NCBI GenBank assembly: GCA_015680685.1
Contig: MNCI01002682.1
Span: 186,352 to 250,351, forward strand
Length of the DNA stretch: 64,000 bases
Reading direction: 5' to 3'
Source of the DNA: Gnetum montanum
Lineage: Eukaryota; Streptophyta; Gnetopsida; Gnetales; Gnetaceae
In this document: piece by piece, positions 23,847 to 35,849 of the stretch
Position numbering within the stretch: the first letter of the stretch is position 1
How the letters are laid out: every line of letters begins with the position of its first letter
The notes under the pieces: model-generated
Databases searched by the model: none
Seen by the model: only the letters and a program-made list of their open reading frames with translations
What the model was told of the DNA's origin: nothing
Position numbers and translations under genes: made by a program

Positions 23847-26595
23847 ATGGCCCCGAAACATGGACAACGGGAAGGTCTCGCTCAAGGTGGAAGTAAATGA
23901 TCTAGGAGAGGTGAAGAGCACGTCCTTGCTAGAAAACATGCAGAGTAGAAGGAATAATCATTTAAAATTCATCAAGAGGACCCTCCTACTATACAATGTG
24001 GATAGGCAGAGGGAGGAGCTGCTGCAATGCCTGAACAGGGACAACATCTCACGTTGCCCCAGGATTGTGTTCAGGCTATCCACGAAAGGTCCACATTCAC
24101 TACGGTGATTGTGGAATTAAATTTTGAATCTTTTGCAGAGTTCACTCCTGAGGCTATTAGGGATCACCTCAAAGGATCTCCCTTATGGCCTACCCTCTCT
24201 GAAAGCGGTGCCTGGCACCTAGGGGAGACGTACCAATTCTGGCACAACAGAGAATAAGGCACCACCATTAATATTTGTGGTGTGATAGTTAATTTCTCCA
24301 TGTAGGCCATTTCGAAAGTATTAAAAATTTTGAATACAGGGCCCTAGGTTGCTTAGTTGTCTACCCATTCTGACCCCGATGTGTGATGAGTTTGGTTGGA
24401 AAGGGCATCTGGCAGGGATAAGACATTTGGAGAGTTGACGATAGAAGAAAGGATTTATTTCAAAATTGGAACGTATCACCTCTTCCACATGAAGGGCTTA
24501 AAATGAATCTTAACATATGTGGCAAGAGGATGTGCAATGCAGATGGGAAAGGTTAATGCTAACCTGCCTCATCTATATTTGACTGAGATCCTAAGGCGGT
24601 TCGAGGAACAGAAGATAGGGAAGATGACATTGCCCTTCCCTTACCTTATCAGGAAGCTATGTCGACATGCTAGTATTAGGGGATACACTGATGATGTCCT
24701 CTAAAAAGCCCAAATTGCTTCATATGCTGAACTGTTAAAGCCACCAACCGCAAGGAAAATAACTGGTGAGACGTTGGGACCAGAACAAGAAGAAGAACAA
24801 AAGACTGGACCAACTACAACTCAACTTGTAGGACCTAGCCAACTTCCAAGTACAAGACCCAACCAACAACAGGAAGCAGGGCCTAGCATGGACCAGGATC
24901 AACCACCGCCACTGCAAGATTACAGATCGTCGATAAGCCATCTCAGGGCCATCGTTGAGATGGTCAATTGGGGAAGTCGTGATGATGTAAATCTCTTCCG
25001 TGTCATTGATGATGTCATACAGCCCACAGTTTCTTTGGATCATGCAAGGGATGAAGTGTCTATTCATATAGGAGGAAAGGAAAGTACTTGGTTACAACAG
25101 ATCTTGAGAAATGCTGCATATTTCCAAGTGTAATTAGAATGAAGTGGGAGCCACAGAAGTGGTCGTAGACCATATTAAAGAATCATTCAATGTACCTGTT
25201 GTACCACCGGCAGATCTCACGGGAGCACGGTATGCTCAAACATTGGCCAGAACCTCAATGACTCCTGCGGAACATGAGGATGTGCTTGATCGATTACTAC
25301 AAACAGGACAAGTAATGACGTCCCTGTTTGACATCTCTCAAGATGTTACAACTATTCAATCAGACCTCATTTCCACTAAGGGGAAGCTAGTCTTAACAGA
25401 AGTCAGGGCCGAGCATGTTGAAGCAGAGGTGTAGAAATTACAAGAAAAGCTCGTAGCCCTACAAGCAGCACAGCATGACCCTTCGCAATTTGTTTCCGCA
25501 GATCAACTAGACAATTTCAAAACTGAGCAACTAACCAAGCTATTAATGGAGAATAAAATGATGGTTGAAGAAAAAGAGAAGGTTGTTTAGGATGCCTCTA
25601 CAACATAGGCACAAACTCATGTGCATATCAAGGCACTCAAAGCCTTACAAGATGAGAACAAGTAACTTGTTGTCGATAACCTTTGGTTGACCTCTGTGGA
25701 GAAGCAAAAGAATGTTCTCAAAGAACATTTCCATCATTTGCGAGAATAGTTCATCTGGGTCAACCAAGACATGAGCCATTTAGCTAGAGAGAATTGAACC
25801 CTCTCAATGGAGGAGGTACATGCAATCTGTCAAAAGATAGCTATCGAAATAAGCACGTGGAAAAATGAGGCTAAACAACATGAAAAGTTAAAGAAGCACT
25901 TTCAACACCAGGTGGGGATGTACAAACAGATCCTTGAGAAAGAGATCCATATGGCCAAGGCCCACATCAATGCTATCAATGCTCAACACACGGATTGGCG
26001 GGCCATATTGGACACATATGCATTTGCCCACCAGGCAGAAGTTAAGAACCGGGACCTGCAAATCCAAGATCTTACAGAATATATGGAGTTGGAAAACTTG
26101 CGATACGTCAACCTTGCCATGTTAACAACAAGGCACCCAAGAATAGAGCTCGAGCAACAGGTAGCTACCACCTATGTCAAATATGAGACAGAATTTGCAG
26201 AACGCAAGAAGATATTGCAAAAACTAGAGATTACAAATTCTGAACTTGAGGTGGTGAAGGCAAGTTACTAAGGCCAAGAAGGTGTTGCAACAGATTTGGC
26301 TCGATGACTTGTGGATATTCAAGAGTACAGAGACAAAGCCAGAGCCTATGAGGAGGAACGATCGGTATTCGCAGCTTGATATGTCAAGGCCAATCATATG
26401 TTTCTACAACTACCTTGTCCATGGGAGGTGCCAACTCCATCAAACATCGGAACATTAGCATGGATGGCACAAGATCCCTGGACTGAAGAGGAGAAACTCC
26501 AGGCCATACTTCAGCACCATCAAGTCCCAAGACCTGGAGCACAAGATAAGGGGAAAGCACCTATGGAGGAGCCACCACCACCAGGAACTACATGA
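23847..26595 (+). pseudogene. Element A ORF3: plant-transposon-like domain plus coiled coil
   Basis: About 915 codons. Start MAPKHGQREG. Approximate residue positions: VELNFESFAEFTPEAIRDHL at 90, SGAWHLGETYQFW at 118, LPFPYLIRKLCRH at 262 (24630-24662), a Pro/Gln/Thr-rich linker at 300-350, a coiled coil at 430-850 (for example ISTWKNEAKQHEKLKKHFQ), then LPCPWEVPTPSNIGT at 853 and a Pro-rich tail ending PPPPGTT. The N-terminal part resembles the 'putative plant transposon protein' domain. It has a dozen or so stops, mostly one base from Gln or Trp codons, and one frame shift near 25135. It is the best-preserved ORF3 copy here. It sits where Athila elements carry an env-like gene, but I see no membrane segment or signal peptide. 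Confidence 0.8.
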
Positions 26596-26761
26596 GTTCC
26601 ACCAATTTTGTAGTTGTAGCACATTCTTTGTATTGCATCTTAATCTTGTCTTGATTTCACACTACGGCATAAACCCATTTTTGCCATCCAATAATCCCAT
26701 ACCTATCCACTGTGTAATCAATGGAGCTTGTTCTCACTGTACTCAAGGATGCATTTTCACT

Positions 26762-26775
26762 CAGTCGTGGGGGTA
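26762..26775 (+). promoter_or_regulatory. Element A polypurine tract
   Basis: CAGTCGTGGGGGTA abuts the 3' LTR. Element E has the identical sequence, and B has CAATCATGGGGGTA. This is the expected plus-strand primer. Confidence 0.85.
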
Positions 26776-27586
26776 TGATGAGTTGTAATTTTTTCCACTA
26801 CGATATCGCGTTAGCCGCAATATCATGTACGCAATATCGCAGCCTATCTCCTCATCTATAAATAAGAGGTAGGTAGTTTTGATAGTTAGTTAGTCAGTTT
26901 TAGAGTTAAGTTTGATTTTAGTTTTTACTTTTCTTCTCAACCCTTTTTCTCCCAATGTATGCCTGCAATGTGGTGATTGTAATTGTACGGCATCCTTTAT
27001 TCGAGTGTGACGTACTTGGACATGCACATGACCGGAAATAAAGATCGAGATTACTTCATCATTGTAGCATTCACTTAGCTTAATTATTTACTTAATTGTT
27101 ATTTACTACTTTCTTAGTTAATCTCTTCTTACCCTAAACTCCTGTTAAATGTGGAATGAGTACAAATTGATTATGAGCATTTAAGTGTGACTACTTGGTA
27201 ACCCAGTAGCGTACCTAGGATCTGTGCTTGGTAATCCTAGTGGTAGTCGTGCACAAAGTCCAAGATGTGTACGGATAATCAAGGAATGGATGCTCATCGC
27301 ACTTAGGCTATCTAGATTCTCTCTCACCCTTTCTCTCTTAGCTTAGTTAATATTACTTTTCATTATCCTTAGGAGTAGCATTAGCATAGAAACACATCAT
27401 ACACCTCACTCTAGACTAAACCATACATGAAAAAGCTAATACTAGTCCAAGTGGGAAGACAGCAAACTGCGACCTACGAGTAATTGTCTAGATACCACAA
27501 CTAGTCCGTCTACGGAGTTCGACCGAATCATGCGTGAAACGCTCGTATTCGTATGGTTGAGTGTAGGGGTACCTTGCCACTCATCA
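26776..27586 (+). repeat. Element A 3' LTR
   Basis: 811 bp, pairing with 19030-19826. The U3 cluster is better preserved than in the 5' copy: CGATATCGCG, CAATATCATGTACGCAATA, TATCGCAGCC, then TATAAATA at 26857-26864. It ends ACTCATCA, followed by the GATAT target duplication. Confidence 0.92.
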
Positions 27587-28166
27587 GATATAATACAGCC
27601 TAAGCAATAGGATAGAGCTCACAATAGTATTCCAAGAGAATCTACAAATTCCCTTGATGTCACATCCTTTTCATTTCCACTAGGTTCTTCACTTTTCAGT
27701 CCAAGCATAATGATCACAAGTTTATTCTTAGTTTTATAATGGAAAGAATATCATTATGGCCATGGTAAGAACCTCTTATTAATGGAATGTGTAGATGAAT
27801 GTTGTGGTCTCACTGTACAAATAACCAATCCCTTATGACTTGATAACATAGGGAAATCTTCACCTTATTAGACTACATCTTGCCTTATTCTTGGTGTGTT
27901 TTATTAACAATCAAAAATATGTACAAAGAAAATGAAAATAGAGTATGAAAAAGATGAAAAAGATAGTAAGAATGGAAAAAGATGAAAAGAATGAAAAATC
28001 ATCAAAGAATAGAAAAATGTTAAATAATTAAGAAATTAACAAGTATAAAAGAATGGAAAAATATATTAAGAAATGTAAAAAGGTATATTAAAAAACTTAG
28101 AAATTAAAGAGAATTGTAAGATGAACAATTGAAAAACACTTATTAATTCTTGAATCAAGATAAGAC

Positions 28167-28184
28167 ATCTCCCCCATGACTGAA
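28167..28184 (-). promoter_or_regulatory. Element C internal polypurine-like site
   Basis: On the minus strand it reads TTCAGTCATGGGGGAGAT, identical to 33964-33981 in element B and nearly so at 62004-62021 in D. It lies at the end of the gag-derived coding part, where pol is missing. Confidence 0.6.
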
Positions 28185-29818
28185 CTCATGGGTAAGTGTT
28201 CAAAAAATGCACCCTAAGTTCCTGTAGATCATACACTTGAGGTTTCATACTTAGCATCCTCAGTGATTTAGTTTTTCTATTATTGTCCCATATAATTATG
28301 ATGGTAATTGAATTTTTATAATCTAAGTCCTTAGTTTCTCTTTTTTTTGGTGTATGATTGTGGTTTAGTATTTCCATTTGTAAGTTCTTAGTTGGGGTCA
28401 TTTTCTTAGAATGAGAATTAATAAGTGGTTCAGATTGTTCCATGCACATTTTGGACAACTGAAATTTTTAGTTGTTGGCCACTAGGTGTCTTTTGGTTTA
28501 GTGGCCCCTGCTCTTTCTTTTTTACTTGTTTTTCACATTTGTTATGGAGTGATGTAATGACTATGTTGACATTCTAGAAGGTCGGTCCATAATTGCATCC
28601 TTCTTTGTCATTAGTAATGCATGGAATTTCTTATCTCTTCATAGTGATAGGTTCATCTATTATGTTTTGCACTAGATTGGTAATGGGTGTTGGCCCTTGT
28701 GTAGGATTGAAAGATATTATTTTTGGTGAGGAAGGTTGTTGCACTCGACTAACCTTGTGCTGGTTTTGATAAGCCAATAGGTCTACAAGTTTTGTGCTCA
28801 TATGTGGAAACTATCCTAAAGAAAGAACATTTTCGAGACTAGTGTTGAATCTACTAGTATTATCATTTACGTGTATGTTCACAGCACAAGTGACATTCTT
28901 CCATTGATGTTGTGGTGTCAATCCTTCCTATGTTGTTGGTGGTGACATATGGTGGAGGGAAGTATGAGAATATTGAGGATGTCGTAGCGGATAAGAGGTT
29001 TGAAATGGTGATCCCACAAGAGATGTTGCAGGTTGATGATATTCGAGAGAGTGATAGTAGTAATTTGAGGTAAAGGAAGTAGAACCATTTAGAGAAACAT
29101 GTTGTTGAACATAGTAGTCATATGGGTCCAGGTGGCAATAAGGGTATTGCTGGTTTGTTGATAGGATGTCCCACAACTGTGGGTTTTGCCATTAGGAGTG
29201 ATAGTAGTTTTGAGGTTGATAAGAAGTCCCACTAGAATAGTGCTATTGGTTGTAGGACTATTTTATAATTACCTTGTGCGTAAGGTAATTTCCTAGGCAT
29301 TTGCTTTTGTATGAACTTGGAATCCAAAGCAAAAGCTACAAACTCTTGTAGATGTAACATAACTAGGCAATAGCCCTTTGGATGGTCATATTGGCAAATT
29401 TCACATCCATCATCCTCTTCTGTGGTTGACTCTATAGCCTCTTATACTATAGCTATTTTCCCTTTTTGCTATTAAATTTTCCTACTTGTTTCTTTGTTCT
29501 TTTTCCTCTTCTTGTTTTGATCACTTGATCCTTTTTGCATTACCCTCTCCTCTATGGTTTTCATGTAGGTTGTAACTTTGTCATTTATCAACTTCCACAT
29601 CTTATCTATCCTTGCTTCAAGTTCAACGATAGACTTTTGTATTAGCAAGGTTTGTTGTGAAATCACCTCATCAAGAGCTACCTCTTTTACCTTATCATAG
29701 ATATGGAACTCCTTTTGAAGAGTTGGTTCCAATTATATTTCTCTACATTCTCTCATTTACATAGCTCTCCTTTTTCTTTTTCCACCTACTCAACTAGCCT
29801 TTATATCTAATGGGCTTT
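28185..29818 (-). pseudogene. gag: Element C gag, distal part
   Basis: This continues the gag frame after the element B insertion. It has EARIDKMWKLINDKVTTYMK (about 29580-29640), matching the equivalent stretch in element B (STKVDQIWSSLDNKIETVLK). Then comes YCHLDPYDYYVQQHVSLN (about 29070-29150), matching YQQIDPYGYYV in B, then a Pro/Ser-rich tail and a region shared only with element D (HSKKMTPTKNLQMEIL near 28380-28420). No protease DSG motif is seen. It ends at the internal polypurine site. Confidence 0.75.
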
Positions 29819-30512
29819 TGATGGGACATGATATCACATAGGCCGTGATATCGCGTATGCGATGTATCGTATGTGATATTGCGTCTTCCCCTACGATATC
29901 GCGTATGCAATATCGCAGTGCATCACCAAATCTATAAATAAGAGGCGGCTCTCCCTTGTTTATCCATCTAGATCTAGTCCTTAGCCAAACTCTTGTAGTT
30001 TTTCAATTCCAGAGTTAAAGTAATTTCCATGTACCTGCAGTAGGAGTCCCAAAGTGAATGGATCTTTATTCGAGCAAATATTGTACCTAAGCACAAGTTT
30101 GTGTATAGAAATAAAGAAGAACTTTTGGATAAACCTTGTAGTGCATGAACTAAGCTAATTAGGAATTTAATTATTGTTAATTTTTTAAATGCTTTATTAA
30201 TTAATTAATCTCTCTCAACCCTCAACACTCCTAGTTAAGTGCATTTAGTATGACCGCTTCGAGCACATGCGTTACATTTGGTAATCCCAGTAACGAATAG
30301 CGTTTGGTAATCCTAGAAGGTTGCATTGGTTCAGGGTGTGAATGAAAAGTGGGAACGGATACTGATGCTAGGCATTAGAACTTAGTTAGTTAAAGTTAGT
30401 TACTTAGTCTCTTCACCCTTTCCCTCATTAGCATAGGCAATAAAACATAAAAGATATAAAAATCACATACCTCAGACTTGCTTAACCATACACCGTGACA
30501 CATACANCATCA
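29819..30512 (+). repeat. Element B 5' LTR (with an internal gap at 30507)
   Basis: 694 bp against 814 bp for the 3' copy. The missing 120 bp lie at the single N at 30507: the sequence jumps from CACATACA straight to CATCA. The U3 has GATATCGCGTATGCGATGTA, GATATTGCG and GATATCGCG before TATAAATA at 29933-29940. Confidence 0.9.
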
Positions 30513-30513
30513 T

Positions 30514-30531
30514 TGGCGCCGTTGCCAAGGA
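30514..30531 (+). promoter_or_regulatory. Element B primer binding site (tRNA-Asp)
   Basis: TGGCGCCGTTGCCAAGGA matches the tRNA-Asp complement perfectly over its first 13 bases; two G-to-A changes follow. It is the best-preserved PBS in the window. Confidence 0.9.
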
Positions 30532-30657
30532 CTAAGTTGTTTGTGTGCTAAGTAGAACATAGGAAATCATCCACATCGTTGGGAAGCTTAAACGAACCCT
30601 TAGGGTTAATTAGAAGAAAAATTAAACAACGGTCAATAGCACATCGACAAGATAAAA

Positions 30658-33600
30658 ATGTCTTCTTCTTCTCATAAAAGCACTTCACCACCTAGGGATC
30701 ACACAAGAGACTGTCGGTAGTCTAACACACGTAACTAAGAACCGCCAATTCCTCAACAGTATCAGGTAGTGTATACTCATCACGATGAGTATATACCCGA
30801 TTTTGCCTTTATCCTCCATCAGGACGAACAACTGCGTTGGCGAGACTTGCAAGGTAACATAGTGTTACCCCCAGATCATGCAGTCCCAAACATGCTTTTT
30901 CGTGCTCTTGCACAGATAGGCATGATGCAACTATACGCTGAATACGTTGTAGAAGATTATGACACAAGGGATTACCATCCCATAGCGGCACAATGTTTAA
31001 GGGACTCGAGGCAGGAGAGCTACCATACATCGTTGAAGGGCAAGGGGCCCCATAGCGGTTCACCTGTCATAAGCGAAATCAAGGGTGGTGAACCTATTTT
31101 AATAGGTTTTCCACAAAATGATGTTCCCCCTCCTCACGATGGTGAGGAGGTAAGGTATTAGAACCTACATCCTACGATTCACAACCCTGGTTTTGATTCC
31201 CATGAACACCAAGCGTTCGATGAGGGAACACAAGCACATGACAAAGGCAGGAAATCTAATCATCATCACGATCGAGGCCGTAGCAACCAAAGAGAAGGTA
31301 AGAAACATCATCATGGTGATGGTTCCCCTTCTTCTTCCCCTTCATTGCATCATTCACCCTCTCCTTCCACATTAGGATGCAGTCACAAAGAGCACAACCA
31401 TGAGGATAAGGGTAAGGATAAGCAAAATGAGAACCCTTGACAAGAGAGTCGAGAGCGAGGACAAGGGCATTCTAGAGAGTCAAGGCATGAAAGAAGGGAA
31501 AGTAGGGAACCACGTAGGCATCATAGACATCGTGAGAGAGATGATCATGATGAACCCCTACTTGCCACCTGAAGTATGTCAGATATTACGGAGGCTGTGA
31601 GAATACCTACAAGACACCAAAAAGATAGCTGGATCAAGAGACTAGACATGAATAATATCTCATGGTTTGAGGGGGGATACAACACTGATCCACAGAACCA
31701 CTTACAAGCATTCCACGATGCCTATGCCTTGCAGAATATTGAGAATGAGTGGCAAAAGTTAAAGTTGTTTCCTAGGACACTCATGAAAGAAGTAAAGAGT
31801 TAGTATCGGTCCTTAGAACCAGACACCATTAGGAGGTGGAGTACAATGCTAGAATTGTTTAACAATAAATACCAAACGTACTCCAGAGTGTCCAACTTGC
31901 GTAAGCAGATCCAAGGATGTAAGCAGGGTAATCACAAACCCTTGAATGCTGCCATGGGCCGATATTACGCATTGCTACATTGTTGTCCAGGCCATGGTTA
32001 CGCACAACGGGATCAACTACACCACCTTGTAGATGGGCTAAGACATGAAACTAGGAGAACCCTTGGGACATGTGTCCAAGGGAGATTATCTGAACTTAGG
32101 TCCCATGAAGTTCATATATTGTTGGAGCAAGTAGCTAAAGAAGCAGGGGAGCTACGAAAAAGAGAAAGTGCAGAAGAGGATAACCGAGATCCTTCCCTCT
32201 GAAAGAAGGGAGAAAGATTCTGTGGGGAAGAGGATGAGTCACCACTCGAAGAGTTGGTGAATAGAAAAACCTTTCCACTTCAGAAATTAACAATAGAAGT
32301 GTCAACTAAGGTAGATCAAATATGGAGCTCCTTAGATAATAAAATTGAAACTGTCCTAAAAATCATAGAGGAGTCTAAGGAGGAGCGAAGTAGTGATCAT
32401 GATAAAAAAAGCGGAGAGATTCAGACTATGCACGTAACAAGGGTAAGAAAAAAATGACTATCACCAATGAGGTTGTAGATTCTGACATGGACAATGATGG
32501 TGGATGTGAGATCTACTAATATGACGCATCCTAAGGGATGTATGCACTCAACCCAAGACTTAACAGACGGCAAGCACCCCAAAGGTTACCTTATCCCCAA
32601 GGTAACCCGAGGCAGTTCCACCAATCATTAACATATTATCCAAATGGAACTCCGCCACAACCTATTAGGCAACACCAGCAGTGGCAACACCCACAGTCAT
32701 GGGGAATGTCACTGCCTAGGCAACAATACCCTTACCAGCAAATAGACCCATATGGCTACTACGTGTAGCAATCAGTTTCTCCAAGTGACTCTATGGGTCA
32801 CGCAACCCCACAACGTCACTACCAAGTTCGGGAGTATTTTAGGACTCCTTCTCCTACGGGAGATACCACATGCATACCATCCTCCGAATCCATCTACCAC
32901 TTATACGCCGATAGTTCCACTACCACCTGCTCCAATGATGCAAGGGGAACTCCCCACTCAACCGTAGCAACGTAATGCTACAAGAGCCGTAAACCTTCAA
33001 TCCACTATTGGTTCTAACAACCGTACAAAGAGAAGACCTTTCTTCAGAACCAATAGTCCAAACAAGCTCTCACAACAACAAGCAGTTGAGTCTATGACGA
33101 CTCCTCCAACAAATAAGGCTTCGGAGCTCCCTTCAAACCAACAACAGAGCTCAACACATACAGTTATGTTAACACATACCATTACTGACTAGATCAAGGT
33201 ATGCCACCTTCCTAGGAAACTCTCTGACCCTAGAAGTCCCTTAATCTACCTCCAAGTCACTGGGAACAAACCACGTAAGGGTCTTCTTGACTCAGGTTCC
33301 GGAGTCAACTTAATATCATAGGAGATGTATAAAGCCTGGAACCTGCCTCCACTCAAAAAGAGCAATATTCAACTAGAGCTGGTTGACCAGTCCATCACCA
33401 TTCCCTTGGGATTGGTAGAGGACATCGTTACCACTGTGTGTGGTTGGTCATACCCAGCTGATTTCCTAGTGATAGAAGTCAACAGTAACAAAGGGGAGTT
33501 CCTAATTATAATGGGGAGGGCATGGCTCAACACCATCAATGCATGCCTAGGAATCCATGATCTTTCTTTGGAAATATCTAAGGAAAACATTTATGGAAAT

Positions 33601-33963
33601 ATCGAGAAGAAGAAAGTTTCATGCATCACATACAGTGACTCAGAGAGTGATGACATGGAGGAATGCTCAACATCTCCTGCATGCAACTGGTGTGCCCGAG
33701 AAACTCAGATACAAAGGTGCCTGTATGTAGTAATCACACAACAAGAGAACACCCAGTGGTTGATAGCTAATCAAGAGAGCAGCCCACCAACATGCATGGA
33801 ACGAACTGGGGGAACAACTTGCACCCACAATGAAAGCATAGATACATTGGAATATGAGCGTCGCCAACTTCCAACCCTTAACTTGAAAACATTAATTGGG
33901 AGAAGTTGGACACTTTTAAGAAATTCAAAAAAATGCTCATTATTTTGGATCTCTCCCTTTCAA
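30658..33963 (+). pseudogene. gag-pro: Element B gag-protease with an N-terminal extension
   Basis: A single frame runs from ATG at 30658 to about 33960, with around ten stops. The first 300 or so codons are unique to B: an uninterrupted 130-codon part (YTHHDEYIPDFAF...LQGNIVLPPDHAV, 30770-31161), then a His/Ser/Arg-rich linker. The shared gag follows (RLDMNNISWFEGGYNTDPQ near 31645; GLRHETRRTLGTCVQG near 32035), then the DQIWSSLDNKIE segment and a Pro/Gln-rich tail. The protease has LLDSGSGVNLI (DSG at 33289-33297), LGLVEDIVTTV and FLIIMGRAWLNT, the Athila-type pattern. It stops shortly before RT would begin. Confidence 0.85.
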
Positions 33964-33981
33964 TTCAGTCATGGGGGAGAT
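33964..33981 (+). promoter_or_regulatory. Element B internal polypurine-like site
   Basis: TTCAGTCATGGGGGAGAT differs from the terminal tract of B (35836-35849) mainly in its last bases. A third copy, CTTAGTCATGGGGGTT, lies at 35303-35319. The first copy sits exactly where coding ends. Confidence 0.6.
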
Positions 33982-35835
33982 GGCCACCTATGCTAATCAT
34001 TTGAGGCCCTCAGTTCTTTTAAGTTTTTGTTTTACACATTTTTGTTTTACAAATTTTTTTAACTTTTCTTGTTTTTGTTTTACAACATCGTTTATACTTT
34101 TTCATTTCTTTGTGTGTGTGTGTGTGTGCTTATCTATTTTGTTAAGTTTTTCACCCAATAAGTGCTCTAATGATGGTATGAACTATTTTCTACTGGTTGC
34201 TAATGTTTGGTTTTTACCTTTAAGTTATGATGTTGATACTAAGGTATGGTTCTTTTGATATGACAGGCAATGAGTCCACTTCATCCATACATCCACAAAT
34301 TTCTATGGTCTTTGTTGGCTTGGAACTGTACAGTCCCTTTCTCAATAATAAGAACTATAACGAATCGGTGACTGGGCATTTCTCAATCTAAGGAAGGACT
34401 CAAGGATTGAAAAGGGTATGGCTTCAAGGGAACTTGATGCATTTTTTTCGCCATTATCTTAGGTTCTTGGATGTTTTCTTTTTGAGTTTTCTTACCATTC
34501 CGACATTGCTCCATCATAGAGAAGCTGAGCTAATAAAAATAACAAAGTCTTTGCATGGTGTGGTTCTCACATATAAACACACACACAAAAAAACCATGAG
34601 AATTCAAATCACACCCCTTAGATGAAATAATCATTTGGGCTACAAGCATTGGTTATGGAACTAAAATAAACATGTTCCCTCTGACTAAGGCCCTTCTCGC
34701 TTCTTACCTTCTCATCTTTTGTTTTGTCAGAATGGTGGTGGCTCTTTGGGAAGGCATCCTTGTTACTTCAAGTGGATGGATTGGCCGAATGCATTAATGC
34801 GAAGTTACTGGATGTGGTTTGTTGAGGCTAGACTTGGAATGGGATCTACTAAGTCACATTAATCATTAAATACACTAGGGGCTATACACCACCTTGTTCT
34901 TGAGACTCCATTCCATTCCCTTCTTTCCATCCTTCTTTCCCCATCTATCACCTAATTGCCAGTTGTATCAGTAGTCCATATCTTGGTGGATGCATTGTTT
35001 TCTGTTTGGTAAATTCTTGTGGTTAAGACTTTAACTCTTGTTCCAAATGACATTCCTAGAGCCTACGGACTCTTTGAATGTGGGTTTGTCAAGGCATTAA
35101 GGGCATGAGCCTACTTTGGGGAGGACCCATTGGCATTCCTATTTGGTGCATCCGTTAAATTCTTTCCCTTAACATTGTTGCAATCAACTCTATTTTGTTC
35201 ATTTCCATCTTGACATCCATTTCATCGACATTATAGTTGTCTCTTTTTCTTCATCCTTCTTATTCCTTGTCTTTTTCCATTCTCCTGCTACTGGAGGTTC
35301 GCTCTTAGTCATGGGGGTTCTGGTCCAATTTTTTTTGATTTTCTCCTAACCCCTACACCTTCGGTAGTCATCATTAGTATATCTCCAAATCCGTATCAGC
35401 CATGTCACAACTCAACCAATGGGCCTTACACCAAAGTAAGGTATCAACTACATTATGATTCATTTACCCTTGCTAATATAAGACTGTGTTGTGTGTGCAG
35501 ATGGCAATCATGCAACAATGGACTGGAGGGAACACTTGCAATGGATCGATGCTGAAGCAGTTATGCAAGGAACAAGATGGATGGCACGTTTACGGATAGA
35601 CAACGAAAGGTGCAATCTTGGCATTAGCAACAGCAGACTTCTTCTCTCTTCTCTCTTCTCTCTCAGCTGCCAAATAAGGCCTGATGTCAAATGTATAAAG
35701 TGTTCACTCTTGTTATCATGAACACCAATTTTTTCATGTTCTGTAATGATGATCCGTTCACATGTCGTTCCATTCAAGTCAATAATCCCATACCTTCCCA
35801 ATATTTTGTAAGGAACTCGAGGATGAGTTTTTATT
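33982..35835 (+). other. Element B non-coding 3' spacer
   Basis: T-rich start with a (TG)n run (34107-34128), then blocks aligned with F and A (CAGGCAATGAGTCCACTTC near 34265, TTTGGGGAGGACCCATTGG near 35115). ORF3 is absent. A short unrelated-looking piece (about 35460-35720), preceded by GTGTGTGCAG, stands in its place, and the ORF3 3' flank (AATAATCCCATACC near 35783) resumes after it. Confidence 0.55.
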
Positions 35836-35849
35836 CAATCATGGGGGTA

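Larger units (their letters stand above)
19030..27586 (+). mobile_element. Element A: Athila-like retrotransposon with gag and ORF3 but no pol
   Basis: This 8557-bp element is bounded by two LTRs (19030-19826 and 26776-27586) and flanked by a perfect target duplication, GATAT (19025-19029 and 27587-27591). The empty site is preserved in paralogous element D near 61430 (CAAGGATATAATACACC), which confirms the borders. Order inside: PBS, gag with zinc knuckle, Pro/Ser-rich tail, T-rich spacer, internal TATA region, ORF3, polypurine tract. Protease, RT, RNase H and integrase are absent. It sits in the 3' spacer of element C in opposite orientation. Confidence 0.95.

Noticed and set aside
24735-25067. 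110-codon minus-strand open frame
   Set aside because: Antisense shadow of element A ORF3.
34107-34128. (TG)n microsatellite
   Set aside because: A short ordinary microsatellite inside the element B spacer; no further meaning assigned.
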